DNA of 42,076 nt from CAYUMU01 sp964445985 (GCA_964445985.1 CAYUMU010000063.1:1-42076), one strand, 5' to 3'. Positions 24,929 through 35,300 are shown, counted from the stretch's first letter. The notes: generated by a model from the letters alone, not told the origin. A program made the numbers and translations.

Positions 24929-25879
24929 ATGCATCCCCATTCCAGGAATTGGTGGCAAATTGCCGTGATCTTGCTAGCGGCGAACGCGGGTTGCTCGAAC
25001 GAAGTGCCCCAGGGAAACGTCGCACCCGCGGCGGGCTCGCCCCCGAGTCGCATTACTCCTGCCAGGTTTGAGGGCGCAGAGGACGATTGGCCGACGGTGG
25101 TTCGGGCGGAGGTATTGCTGCTGGGAAATGAAGGACAGGATTCGCAGCACGGCAGTTTCCCCACGCCCGACGGCCGCGAGACGAGTATTCTGAAAACCAT
25201 TGCCTTGGAGGGCGAGGAGGCGCGTTCTTTAGCGGCGCTTTGGCAAACTCGGATCGCGCCTGCCTGCGGCGGCTTTCCGGGGCTCAAGCCCGTCTACGGG
25301 TTGCGGCTTTATTCTCGTGACGGCCTGGAGTTGGAGACGAGTTTTAGCTGGGAGGGCATGGGATTTTTCGCCCAAGGTTCATCCGAGGAGCAGCACTGGG
25401 TCGGATTCCTTGATGCAGAACATGAGATGCTGCAAAGACTTCGGAGAATCCTGCCGCCAGAGCCGCCAACTTCCACGGAGTTGGCGATACGGTTGGGGTA
25501 TCGGGCGCTGGACAATGAACAGTTTGACATTGCCGCCGCCGAAGCGAATGCCGCGCTGATTGACGAGCCGGGCAACTTGCGGCTTTTGAGGCTTCGAGCA
25601 GACATCCACCTGGCGCAGCGCCAATTTGGGCTGGCAATCGACGATTTTACCACGGCCCTCAATACGGCCACCAGGCAATGGCGCGTGAACTTGCTGCGAA
25701 CCCGCGGTGAGACTTACGCCCAGCACGGCGAACACCTGCTTGCGCTGCAAGATTACCGCGACGCCAGGGATTACGCAAAATCCAACCAGCTCGATGCGGG
25801 GCACTTTCGCGACGTGTGGCAGGCCTCGGAGGTGGAGCTTTCGGCCGAGGATCGCCAGCAAATCAAGGGATGGAAATAA
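24929..25879 (+). CDS. Lipoprotein with C-terminal TPR repeats
   Basis: The 316-residue protein has a lipoprotein signal (WWQIAVILLAANAGC, lipobox Cys22). The ATG at 24929 is preferred to a TTG three codons upstream. Residues 45-180 form an unrecognised alpha/beta region (VVRAEVLLLGNEG; YGLRLYSRDGLELE). Residues 180-300 hold three or so tetratricopeptide repeats (ELAIRLGYRALDNEQFDIAA; LRADIHLAQRQFGLAIDDF; RGETYAQHGEHLLALQDY). It is probably a periplasmic, membrane-anchored adaptor. Its 3' end overlaps the convergent PilZ gene by 17 bases. Confidence 0.8.
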   Translation: MHPHSRNWWQIAVILLAANAGCSNEVPQGNVAPAAGSPPSRITPARFEGAEDDWPTVVRAEVLLLGNEGQDSQHGSFPTPDGRETSILKTIALEGEEARSLAALWQTRIAPACGGFPGLKPVYGLRLYSRDGLELETSFSWEGMGFFAQGSSEEQHWVGFLDAEHEMLQRLRRILPPEPPTSTELAIRLGYRALDNEQFDIAAAEANAALIDEPGNLRLLRLRADIHLAQRQFGLAIDDFTTALNTATRQWRVNLLRTRGETYAQHGEHLLALQDYRDARDYAKSNQLDAGHFRDVWQASEVELSAEDRQQIKGWK

Positions 25880-26324
25880 CTTCCACTCCGGTCAGCATGT
25901 CGTTGAACGTGCAACCGATGAACCACAGTTGTTCGGTTTCGGGTCGGGCGTGGCGAACTTCGCCCACGACGCGCACAATGTGGGTTGACTGTTCCGGATA
26001 GGGATGAAACGAAAGAATCAGTTCGTCGCCCGGCTGAAAGGCCTCGGAGACCGCCAGCCCGATTCCCCAAAGCGAAAGATCTCGGCCGCGACCCAAGACC
26101 ACCGGACCCAAACTTTCTTCTTCGTGCAGGCGGCGAACCGCCACTGGGTCGCCGTAGGGCACGCGTGTGAAGCGGCGGCGCTCGGCCCCCTCGCCCTCGG
26201 GCAACCGAAAATAGCCTTCAATCTGGCGAAGCAGCGGCAGTTCCACTCCCCCCTCGCTGCGGCGACGCAGTTTGGGCGCGATAATGCGAGGGAGCGGAAT
26301 CAAGGAGAGCTCCTCGAACTGCAT
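25863..26324 (-). CDS. PilZ-domain protein
   Basis: The 153-residue protein carries the two PilZ signatures for cyclic-di-GMP binding. These are the arginine block RRRFTRVPYGDPV (about residues 50-62) and the D-x-S-x-x-G block GRDLSLWGIGLAV (about 80-92). The rest of the small beta barrel follows (GDELILSFHPYP; VVGEVRHARPE; FIGCTFNDM). Of three possible starts, the ATG at 26324 is best because AGGA lies 9 bases upstream; the ATG at 26333 would have no spacing at all. It is probably a stand-alone c-di-GMP receptor. Its target is not evident from neighbours, although a DUF1559 pilin-like gene is nearby. Confidence 0.87.
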   Translation of the reverse strand: MQFEELSLIPLPRIIAPKLRRRSEGGVELPLLRQIEGYFRLPEGEGAERRRFTRVPYGDPVAVRRLHEEESLGPVVLGRGRDLSLWGIGLAVSEAFQPGDELILSFHPYPEQSTHIVRVVGEVRHARPETEQLWFIGCTFNDMLTGVEVISIP

Positions 26325-27169
26325 GGTTACCATTCCTGAACCCAAGGTTCGATATTGGTCTTCATGGCTGTCTTGAAGTGTCGGCTGCCCGCTAACGCAT
26401 CACCCGAGCCAGGAACGATTCCATTCCGACAGCGAGGCAGTACTAAAACATAGCTCACGCTCCGCCGTGGTGCCAAAACCCATGCAGTAAACATGTTGCG
26501 CTGAAATACGGCTCAGCCGGCGGCGTTCCGGGGGCAGATGGAAGGGGCACAGACCCCGAGGATTTCGCAGGCTGCCATGGAGAACACCTGCCGGGATGGC
26601 TGAAGACGCGAGGTAGTCTTGGGAATAGCGACGGTCGCCCCCGCGGCCCTGGACTCTGAGCCAGGAAAATATCTGAAACCATTTGCTAGCAGAGGCAAGA
26701 ACTCGCTGGTTGCCGTTTCCGTACGAAAGCTGGACCCGTTCGAGTTGCAGGTCGCCCCGCGTCTGGAGTTTAGGCTTCGCGCCATTCGCCGCTTGCTTTT
26801 CCCTCGATTCAGCAGGTAGTCTGATAAGTAGAGAAGAATGGTAGAGATGGCGTTTGACTCGAAATGCCGCCCCCCATCTTGCGCCGCCGCCCTGGCAAGT
26901 GGTCTCTTCGTGTCTTTACGATCAGGCTGGCTGGAGCTTATTGCGCCAACTGGCTCCCCAACCGACTCGCAAAAGGTTCGGCGTGGCAAGTGCCGGACGG
27001 GATGCCCCGCCCCCCCACGTATCCTCGGCCCCCCGGCAGGCAGAGATTGGCCAAACTGGCGGCAAAGTTCATTGAAATACACGCCCATAAAGAAACCGTT
27101 TGCGATCCTACGCGGGCCGGCTTCGCGCCAGTTCGCACGCCCCCCCGCAAAGTTTTGAGGTTTGAGAAG
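26325..27169. other. Intergenic region of about 845 bp before the TPR/ExbBD cluster
   Basis: The PilZ and TPR genes are divergent across this region. It contains several short open frames on both strands but none with a signal, domain or ribosome binding site that I find credible. A small hairpin (CCTGG/CCAGG, 26648-26665) without a T-run is present. The promoter of the large TPR gene must lie here. Confidence 0.5.
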
Positions 27170-30100
27170 ATGGAAAACAGGATGGTGCCGCGGCGCTGTG
27201 CCGCTGGGGTTCTCGGATTGGCGATGCTCACCCTTGGTTTGGGCCAGCAGGCACTGGCGGAAGTGGGCGATAAAGAGTACGCGGTCGCCGCCGAAGTCTA
27301 CAATCTCAAGTCGTACGATCTGGCCGTGGAAGCCTGGAATTCGTTCCTCAAAACGGCCCCCAACCATCCGAAAGCGGCCCACGGCGAGCACTACCTGGGC
27401 ATTTCGTACATGAACCTCGGCCAATTCGATAAAGCCGAGGCCACCCTGCAAAAGCTGATCGAAAAACATCCCAAGTTCGAACTGCTCGACCAGTCGCTAT
27501 TGTTCCTGGGCTTGTCGCAGTTCAGCCTGGCCCGCCAGGCGGGAGACCAAAAGGCCTACGAGCGCGCCGCGGCCAGCTTCGCTTCGCAATCGGAGAAGTT
27601 TCCCCAGGGCAAGTACAAGCCGCAGTCGCTGTATTACCGGGCCGAAAGCCTGTACACGCTGGGTAAAAAAGACCAGGCCGCGCCGCTGTATGAGCAGGTG
27701 GTGGCCGACAAGAGCGCCGGTCCCCTCAAGGCCGAGGCCCTGTACGCGCTGGGCGTCACCAAAGAAGAGCTGTCCCAATCCGAAGCCGCCGGCAATGCTT
27801 ACCAGCAGTTTCTCACGGAGTTTCCTCAGCACCAACTGGCGGAAGAAGTGGGCTTTCGGTTAGGCGAATCGCTACTGGCCCGAAATCAATATGCCGAGGC
27901 CGAAAAGCGGTTTGCCGCGGCCGCCAACAGCAAGACGTTTCGCGCGGCCGATCTGGCCATGTTGCGAGAGGCCGAATGCCTGGCGGCGCGCAACAAATAC
28001 ACCGAAGCGGCCCAGCGTTACCAGCAGTTGGCCAAAGACTTCACCAAATCGGAGTTCCGCGGCAAAGCCCTGATGGAAGCTGGCAAGTGCGCCTACCTGG
28101 CGGGCGATCACCAGACGGCCATCGCGGCGCTGCAACCTTTGACCTCATCGCCGGGTGAAGTTGGCGCCGAAGCCGCGCATTGGACGGCGCGCAGCATGCT
28201 GCGTTCGGGCCAACCAGCCGACGCCCTGAAAACGGCCGAAGCGGCCAAGGCCGGGGCCAAGGGGACTCCCTTCGAAACCCAGTTGCTGCTCGATCAGGCC
28301 GACGCCCTGTACGAACTTCCCAACCAGCGCGCCGAGGCCGCCAAGGCTTACGCGACGCTGGCCGATCAGCATCCCGAAGATGGCGTTGCCCCCCAAGCTC
28401 GGTACATGGCCGGCTTTGCCTCGCTCAACAGTGGCAATTACGACCAGGCGTTGTCGCAGGCGACCGCGTTCATCAAAGCCTATCCGCGGAGCGAGCTGCT
28501 GCCCGATGTAAACTACGTGGCGGCCGAGAGCCAACTGCAGCAGAAGCAATACGAGCAAGCGGCCGCGGGGTATCGCGCCCTGCTCAAGGATCATTCGCAG
28601 CATGCCGACGCCGAAGCCTGGAAGGTGCGGCTGGGGCTGGCCCTGCACTTGCTTGGCAAGTCGGCAGACACCGAGGCGGCCCTGGAGCCAATTGTGGCGA
28701 GCATCAAAACGCCGGCCCGCAAGGCAGAGGCGTACTTCTTGCTGGGAGTAAGCCAGAGCGACTTGGGCAAGTTCGCCGCCGCCGAGAAATCTTTGCAAGC
28801 AGCCCTGGCGGCCGATGCCAAGTGGCGTCAGGCCGATGAAACCTATTTGTCGCTGGCGCATGCCCAATACAAGCTGGGCGAATTGGCCGCGGCCCGCAAG
28901 TCGGCCCAGGCCGCGATCGACAGCGTGCCCGACAGTGCCGCGCTCGATCGCGCCCACTTCCTGCTGGCCGAATACGCGTTTGAGGCGGGCGACTTCAAAA
29001 CGGCCGAGGCCGAGTATCGCCAGGTGATCGCCGACTTTCCCAATAGCAATTTGCAAAGCCGAGCCCGCTATGGGTTGGGCTGGACACACTACTCGGCCGG
29101 CGACAACCCGGCCGCGGTGGCCGCGTTAACCGACATGCTCAAGGCGTTGCCACCCGAAGCAGAGGCCAAAGACGAGCTGGCCCGCCGCGCTCATTATGTG
29201 CGAGGGCTGGCTCAGTATGGCGCGGTGCAGAATGCCGCGGCCGCGGATCGCCAGGCCGGACTGAAGGCGGCCGCCGCCGACCTCAATCTGTTTCTCAAAC
29301 ATGCGTCCGAAGCTGCCGAGGCGGCAGATGCCCGCTACATGCTGGGCTTGTGCCAGTCGGGGAGTGGCGACGCCAAAGCAGCCGCGACCACCTTCGAAGC
29401 ACTACTGAGAGACTTTCCGGACTATACCGGGGGCGACAAGGTTCGCTACGAGCTGGCCTGGTCGCTCCGCGATGCGGGCGAGGAAGCCAAGGCCACGCAG
29501 TTCTTTGCCGAGTTGGCCGACAAGAACGCCAACAGCCCCCTCGCCGCCGAAGGTCGCTTTAACGTGGGCGAAGCCCAATACGCCGAGAAAGACTTCAAAG
29601 CCGCGGCCAAGAGCTACTATCAGGCGGAACGCCAGGCCCAGCAGTTAGCCAAAGACAAAGTCATTACGGCGGCCCAATCGCAAGAGCTGGGTGAGAAAAG
29701 CACGCACAAGCTCGGCTGGAGCTACTTCCGCCAAGACGCCTTCGAAAACGCTGAAAAAACTTTCGAGTATCAACTGCGAGCCTACCCCCAGGGCAAGCTG
29801 GCGGGCGACGCCGCTTTCATGCAGGGGGAATCGCTCTTCAAACAGAAGAAATACCGCGAAGCCCTAGCGATCCTTAAAGACGTGAAGAATGTTTCCCAGC
29901 CGGAGTTCCGAGCGTTGGCTGTATTGCACGCGGCCCAAGCGGCGAATCTGCTGCTGCAGTTTGATACGGCGCTGACGCTGCTCGAAGACTATCGAACCCG
30001 CTTCCCCGACGCCAAAACCCACCTGGAAGCCAGCTACGAAGAAGGCTGGGCTTTGCAGAACAAGGGCAAGCTGGACGAAGCCCAGAAGCTTTACGAACAA

Positions 30101-30394
30101 GTCACCGACGAAGACAAAGACAACCTGGAAGTGGCGGCGAAAGCCCGCTTCATGATTGGCGAAATCTATTTCGATAAGAAGGAGCACGCCAAAGCCATCT
30201 TGCAGTTCTTTCTCGTCGCCAAGGGTTACGGATACCCGCAGTGGCAGGCCAACGCTTATTACGAGGCGGCCCGCTGCTTCGAGGTTTTGAACAAAATGGA
30301 GCAGGCGTTGCAGTCGTACAAAGAAGTTTTGAAGTACGCCGAAAGCGATAAGCGGCCGTTGGCCGAACAGCGGATCAAAGCCTTGGGTGGATAG
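27170..30394 (+). CDS. Large exported TPR-repeat protein, first gene of the ExbBD cluster
   Basis: The 1074-residue protein starts with a signal peptide (MVPRRCAAGVLGLAMLTLG, cleavage near ALA). GAGG lies 9 bases before the ATG at 27170, and an ATG at 27182 is an alternative start. The whole mature protein is made of tetratricopeptide-type helical repeats with spacing near 34-37 residues (for example YLGISYMNLGQFDKAEATLQ, ALYALGVTKEELSQSEAA, EGWALQNKGKLDEAQKLYEQ). Ala and Lys/Glu content is high, as in periplasmic TPR scaffolds. YbgF/CpoB, a periplasmic TPR protein next to tolQRA in other Gram-negative bacteria, is a loose functional analogue but far smaller. ExbB follows 100 bases downstream and ExbD after that, so it is probably a partner of the proton-driven motor. 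That link is inference from gene order. Confidence 0.9.
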   Translation: MENRMVPRRCAAGVLGLAMLTLGLGQQALAEVGDKEYAVAAEVYNLKSYDLAVEAWNSFLKTAPNHPKAAHGEHYLGISYMNLGQFDKAEATLQKLIEKHPKFELLDQSLLFLGLSQFSLARQAGDQKAYERAAASFASQSEKFPQGKYKPQSLYYRAESLYTLGKKDQAAPLYEQVVADKSAGPLKAEALYALGVTKEELSQSEAAGNAYQQFLTEFPQHQLAEEVGFRLGESLLARNQYAEAEKRFAAAANSKTFRAADLAMLREAECLAARNKYTEAAQRYQQLAKDFTKSEFRGKALMEAGKCAYLAGDHQTAIAALQPLTSSPGEVGAEAAHWTARSMLRSGQPADALKTAEAAKAGAKGTPFETQLLLDQADALYELPNQRAEAAKAYATLADQHPEDGVAPQARYMAGFASLNSGNYDQALSQATAFIKAYPRSELLPDVNYVAAESQLQQKQYEQAAAGYRALLKDHSQHADAEAWKVRLGLALHLLGKSADTEAALEPIVASIKTPARKAEAYFLLGVSQSDLGKFAAAEKSLQAALAADAKWRQADETYLSLAHAQYKLGELAAARKSAQAAIDSVPDSAALDRAHFLLAEYAFEAGDFKTAEAEYRQVIADFPNSNLQSRARYGLGWTHYSAGDNPAAVAALTDMLKALPPEAEAKDELARRAHYVRGLAQYGAVQNAAAADRQAGLKAAAADLNLFLKHASEAAEAADARYMLGLCQSGSGDAKAAATTFEALLRDFPDYTGGDKVRYELAWSLRDAGEEAKATQFFAELADKNANSPLAAEGRFNVGEAQYAEKDFKAAAKSYYQAERQAQQLAKDKVITAAQSQELGEKSTHKLGWSYFRQDAFENAEKTFEYQLRAYPQGKLAGDAAFMQGESLFKQKKYREALAILKDVKNVSQPEFRALAVLHAAQAANLLLQFDTALTLLEDYRTRFPDAKTHLEASYEEGWALQNKGKLDEAQKLYEQVTDEDKDNLEVAAKARFMIGEIYFDKKEHAKAILQFFLVAKGYGYPQWQANAYYEAARCFEVLNKMEQALQSYKEVLKYAESDKRPLAEQRIKALGG

Positions 30395-30494
30395 GCCCCA
30401 GGGTATTAGCCGTCGTTGGATCGAAGTAGAAACAGAGAATTGTCGCGCAGCCTCGCCCGCCGCGCTCCACCGCAATTGAAGAGGCACTTTGGTT

Positions 30495-31610
30495 ATGCGT
30501 TCTAGCATCCGACGACACCTGCCTGGCATGCGCCCTTTTGGTGTGACTTTGCTCTTGGCGCTAGGATGGATGGCGGCCGCGAACCTGGGGGTGGGACTGC
30601 CCTTGGGCGTGTCGGCGGCCCAAGAGGCCGCGCCACCAGCGCCGGGTATCGACGATGAGAGAACTCCTGCATCCCCACCCTCCGTGACATTGGTCCAAGC
30701 GCCGAGTGCTCCGGCGGGGCAACCGACCGTCGATCTGGAAGAAGCCGCCCGGCAGGCGCACGAGGCATTGGAAGGGCCTTCGGGTCCGGAGCCAGCCGCG
30801 GCGTCTGGCAACGGCGGCGAGCCTGCCGCGGCGGCGCCGAATGAAAAAAAAGAACTGAACCTGATGGAGTTGATGTTCGGGGGCAGTTGGCTGATGACCG
30901 CCACGGTGGTTCCCATTTTGATGATGTCGCTGGTGGTTACCATTTTTGGCATCGAGCGTTTGCTCGGGCTGCGCAAACGCAAGGTGCTGCCGCCGCAATT
31001 GGTGGAAGCCTTGGGCGAGGCAGCCAGCAGCGAAGGAGGGCTCGACCCCCGTCAGGCTTACAAAATCTGCCAACAGTACCCCTCGGCGCTGGCTTCGGTG
31101 ATTCGAGCCGCGCTGCTTAAGGTCGGCCGTCCTCTCGTGGAACTTGAGCACGCGGTGAAGGACGCCAACGAACGCGAAGCGGGCCGGCTTTACAACAATG
31201 TTCGCCCGCTGTCGTTGGCGGCGGCCATTAGCCCCCTGCTCGGGCTGCTCGGCACGGTGATCGGGATGATCATGGCGTTTTTTGAAACAGCGTCGGGTAA
31301 CGTATCTGGCAACAAAGCCGCGGCGCTGGCCGAAGGCATTTATACCGCGCTGGTCACCACGTTCCTGGGGTTGGTAGTGGCCATTCCCGCGGCGATGCTG
31401 GCCCACTGGTTCGAAGGCCGCATCCAACGGCTCTTCCTCGAAATCGACGAATTACTAATGGCGCTGCTGCCTCAGTTGGAGCGTTATGAAGGAAAGCTTC
31501 GCCTGCAGCGCAAATCCTTGCCAACGGGCAACGCGGCCAGCACGGCCAGCGCCGCGAAGAACGGCGAGCACGCCGGTTCTGCCGCCATCACGCCGGCCGC
31601 TCACGACTAG
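30495..31610 (+). CDS. exbB: ExbB/TolQ/MotA-family proton channel with N-terminal periplasmic extension
   Basis: The 371-residue protein starts at the ATG at 30495 (GAGG 10 bases upstream); a TTG six bases earlier is less likely. Residues 1-41 look like a cleavable signal peptide (VTLLLALGWMAAANLGVG, ending VSAAQ), followed by an 85-residue Pro/Ala/Glu-rich linker. The TolQ-fold core has three helices. The first is about 131-155 (WLMTATVVPILMMSLVVTIF), the second about 238-263 (AAAISPLLGLLGTVIGMIMAF) and the third about 282-305 (YTALVTTFLGLVVAIPAAML). The TolQ/ExbB signature GLLGTVIGMIMAF is clear. With ExbD it should form an inner-membrane channel that converts proton flow into mechanical work. 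The symbol is given by family only; TolQ is equally possible. Confidence 0.93.
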   Translation: MRSSIRRHLPGMRPFGVTLLLALGWMAAANLGVGLPLGVSAAQEAAPPAPGIDDERTPASPPSVTLVQAPSAPAGQPTVDLEEAARQAHEALEGPSGPEPAAASGNGGEPAAAAPNEKKELNLMELMFGGSWLMTATVVPILMMSLVVTIFGIERLLGLRKRKVLPPQLVEALGEAASSEGGLDPRQAYKICQQYPSALASVIRAALLKVGRPLVELEHAVKDANEREAGRLYNNVRPLSLAAAISPLLGLLGTVIGMIMAFFETASGNVSGNKAAALAEGIYTALVTTFLGLVVAIPAAMLAHWFEGRIQRLFLEIDELLMALLPQLERYEGKLRLQRKSLPTGNAASTASAAKNGEHAGSAAITPAAHD

Positions 31611-31706
31611 TTGCCCCCGCGTGATTGGCATTCCAGGTGAACCGCATTGGTATAAGACCTTCCCTCGCGCCTGTTGATAGGCCGCACGAACTTGTGAACA
31701 AACCCC

Positions 31707-32168
31707 ATGGCTGTAAAAATCAACCGCGGAACCGCGCTCGCAAGCATGACCCTCACCCCGCTGATCGACGTGGTGTTCTTGCTGCTGATCTTCTTTTTGG
31801 TGGCCACCACCTTCAAGGAAGAAGAAGATCAAGAGCGGGCCAAGGCCGAGAACGCCATGTCGGTGGAATTGCCGCAGGCGTCGGAGGCCAAACCGCTGAC
31901 GTCGCGCCCGAAGGCGCTGCCGGTATACGTGAATCATCGCGGGGATTTTTACGTGTCCTCCCATGGTAAAGATGCGATCCCTCGCGAGGGGTTGCTAGAA
32001 ATATTGAAGCAGGCCCATGCCGATAATCCAGGTCGGCAGAAGGTGTTGATCAAGGCCGATCGCCGCGTGCCTTTCGAGCATGTGGTGGTCGTGATGGACC
32101 TGTGCAACAAGGCAAACATTCGCGACTACTCAATTTCGACGGCCGAAATGCCGACGCCTCAACCTTAA
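31707..32168 (+). CDS. exbD: ExbD/TolR-family proton channel subunit
   Basis: The 153-residue protein has the classic single N-terminal helix MTLTPLIDVVFLLLIFFLVA. Asp21 is the conserved proton-carrying acid in the ExbD/TolR helix. Residues 45-150 form the periplasmic domain (LPVYVNHRGDFYVSS, VLIKADRRVPFEHVVVVMD), of normal length. It follows exbB by 96 bases and precedes the giant toroid protein by 146 bases on the same strand. There is no good Shine-Dalgarno before the ATG; the start is supported by the family's N-terminus. TolR and ExbD cannot be separated by eye. Confidence 0.94.
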   Translation: MAVKINRGTALASMTLTPLIDVVFLLLIFFLVATTFKEEEDQERAKAENAMSVELPQASEAKPLTSRPKALPVYVNHRGDFYVSSHGKDAIPREGLLEILKQAHADNPGRQKVLIKADRRVPFEHVVVVMDLCNKANIRDYSISTAEMPTPQP

Positions 32169-32169
32169 G

Positions 32170-32245
32170 GCGGGTAAACTGCAATCGAACACTGTGGCAT
32201 TAAAGTTCTCTGCAGCTTGCAGAGATGATAACAAGCAAGAAAATA
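32170..32245 (+). repeat. Dispersed hairpin repeat, copy 3 (long form)
   Basis: The 43-bp core is at 32203-32245; upstream homology with copy 2 starts right after the exbD stop codon (32166-32168). The stem CTCTGCA/TGCAGAG is intact. It lies 70 bases before the ATG of the giant toroid protein, the same kind of position as copy 2. Confidence 0.88.
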
Positions 32246-32314
32246 AACGTGCTTTCTCGAGCCCCCCAACCTGTACCTCCCCCCGGCGGATCCGCTCGAT
32301 AGGACTTTCTCCCC

Positions 32315-35300
32315 ATGCCAGATCCCAAGCGAGTTGTACGCCGCGTAAGCCACCACGGCGTGGCCGATTTCGACGACCAACTTTGGCCGATCAACTGCTT
32401 GCTGCTGATCATGGCAGCCATGGTGGCGGGCCTGGTGTTGGCGGCCAAGCCGTCGTTTGCCGCTCCTCAGTTCAATGCCAGCTTTTTTCAGAATGGCTGG
32501 GTGCTGCTGGCGGGGCTCGCCGTATTGGTTGCCATCCTCCTGGCTGGCACGCTTTGGATGCAGCGACAAAAGTCAGCGCGGCGGATGCAGCTAGCCGTGC
32601 TGCTGGCAATGTTTATGCATCTTTGGGCGGCCATTGGCATGTATGTGGTGCCGCTGCGGTTTTCGGCCGCGACCCAGGATGATCAAACCGATATTCCCGC
32701 GGCAGACGAGGCCTACCCGGTAACTCTGCCCGACTTCGGACGGCCCGAGCCCGAGCTGACGCAAGACCCGATTACCGAGCCGCTGGAAAGCCGGGTTCCC
32801 GATCAAGAACAAGCAACGCCGACCCGCCAACCCACGCCCGAAGAACCTCAGATTCGCCGCCCCACCGAGAAAGAGCCCGCGGCCACCGCGCCGATCCCCG
32901 AGCCAACGCCCGTCGAGGTGATGCAAAAGGCAGAGGTCTCGGCGCCCCGACGAACAGAAACGGCGTCGGCCTCGCAACTTAGCCGCTCCGAAACCTCGGA
33001 CCAGGTCACGCCCCCCACGCAAGTTGCGCCTACCATCGAAACGCCCCAGCCCACGCCCGCCACGCAACAGCCCACGATCGAGGCCACCTCGTCCCAGCAG
33101 CGCCAGCAGGCGGCTGCCGCGGCGGCGGAACGAGCGGCGCCCAGCGCCTCCTCGGCGGCGCAAGCTCGCGTACAAGAAGAATCGCTCACGCGGCGCGAAG
33201 CGGCAGAACAGGCCGCGTCGGCGTCGCGGGCTAGTTTGGCTCGCAACGAAGCGGCGGCAGCGGTTCCGCAAACGGCCGTCGCGGAATCGGCCCCAGAATC
33301 CCAAGCTGCCCAGGCCGCCGCCCAACCCGAATTGGAAGCTTCGGCCAGCGCCGCCCGAATGAGCCAGGCCAGCGCCGCCCAGGCCCAGCGTGACGATGCC
33401 GTGCAAATGAACCAACCCACGGCCCAAGCCTCGACCGCCGACACGCAGCGGGCAGACACGCCGACGGCCACCCCACAATTGACGGCGGCCGAGCGAACGG
33501 CGTCGGCCCGATCCGAGGTGCCGCTCGCGACTCCCTCGCTGGCCGATACCGCCGCCGCGCCTTCCGCAAGCACCCCGGCGGCCAACGAAGCCACCGAGCA
33601 AACGCTGCAACCGGCGGAAACGGCGGCAACCCGCTCCCAGGCGCCGGCCGCTGCCGTGGCTGCCGCATCAGCAAACTCGATCGAAGCCGCCCAGGCCAGC
33701 GCGGCCGTGGGCGCCGCGGCGCCGAGCGAAATGGCGAGAGCCGAAGCGGCCAGCGGAGCTTCGCAGCCTGCGGTTACCAACTCACTTTCGGCCGCCCTGG
33801 CTCGGGCTGCCTCGCTCGCCAGCACATCGCCCGGCGGATTGGAAGGCGCCGCACCCGCGGCTGCCGCACCCGCCGTGGCTGCCGGCAGCGCCCCCGCCGC
33901 GACAGCCTCGATGCAGCCTGGTGGCACTTCGGTCGCCCGGCTTTCGGCGCAACAGTCCACCGCCGCAAGCCGCGCCGGCGGCACCGATGCCGCCTTGCCC
34001 GCGGCCGCGGCCAACGTCGGCACCGCCGTATCACAGGCGGCCAGCAGCCGCAATGCGGCCGAAGGCCCGGCCGTGAATGTTGGCGTAACCGCCCAACTGG
34101 AACGTGCCTCGGTCGGCACGGCGGTCGGCGGCGGCCCCGTTTCTCATGCGCCGCAAATGGCGGCAGCGGCCCCGGCCAACGCAGGCGGCTCGCCGAGTAG
34201 CGGATCGGTGCAGGCCTCGCAGCAAGCCGGGGCCACCGGAAGAATCGTGGGCGCCGCCGACTCGGTGGCGGCAGCGCGAGGCACATCGCCGGGAGGAACC
34301 GGTTCGCCCAACGTGCAAACCGGCGCCGGTATGTCGTCTGCCCGGGGAACCACGGGCGGAGCCCCGCAATTAGCAGCGGGTCAAAACCTGGGTGGCAGCC
34401 TGAGCCGCTCGCAAGGTTTGGCCCCGTCGCCCACCGCGGGTGAAACCGCCGCCATGGCAGCGCCTGCGGGAACGGGTACCGGCGTGGCCACCGCGGCAGC
34501 GGCTGGAGCCTCGGGACCGACCGGCCCCGAGGGCACCGGTCCCCAACGACAAGGACAATCGGGCGCCGTGGCTGCCCGAACAGAAGGCGCTGCAACCGGG
34601 TCGGTCGCCGTGGCCATGGTGACGCCCGGCAACGGGCTCCCCTCCCTGGCCGGCAGGTCGGGGAATGCGCCCCAAGTGGGTACGACCAGCGACCGCACCG
34701 CGGGCTTGCAGCGTCAATCCGCCGGCATCGGCAATCTTGCGGAAGCCATCGCCGCCGCGCCCGCCGCCGGCTCAACGGGCGGCCCTGGTTCGCAAACCGC
34801 TGGACCTTCGGGCACTTCCACCGCCGCGCTCGACTCAGGGCTCGTTCCTGGCGCCAGCGCTACGCGTCAATCCACGGGAACCGCCTTGGCGGAAACCCAG
34901 CGGGGGACGGGAACCGCCGCCGGCATGGGCAATGCTTCGGCCCAACTGGGCGCGGGGACCGGTCCGGCTCGGGCCACCGGGAGCGGTCTGAACGGACCGC
35001 AGTTGGCCAGCAGTGGCAACGGTTCGCTCTCGCGACAGATGGGATTGCCAGGCATTCCGCTCGGCGAGTCCGCCGCCGAGCTGGCCGAAGCCGAAGGCCC
35101 CCAGCCTGGCGCGCCGAGTCCGTCGCTGCTGGCGGCGGCCGGCATGGCGGGGAGCGGTCCGGCCAGCGATCGCGCGTCGCAGCGGCTGACCAACAGCATC
35201 GCCATCAAAGCCCCCGCCGAAATTGGCGTGGGCGGCATTGGCCAGGATCGTCCGGCCGAGGCGGGATTGCCGCTTCGATTGGCGCGAACCGAAAGCCAGG

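Noticed and set aside
24769..32245. A 7.4-kb mobile element bounded by direct repeats
   Set aside because: The repeats flank the segment, but there is no transposase, integrase or target duplication. A third copy lies outside, so a dispersed repeat is the simpler reading.
32848..34119. 423-residue minus-strand open frame opposite the giant protein linker
   Set aside because: It is a compositional shadow of the Ala/Ser-rich linker codons and has no start context or domain.
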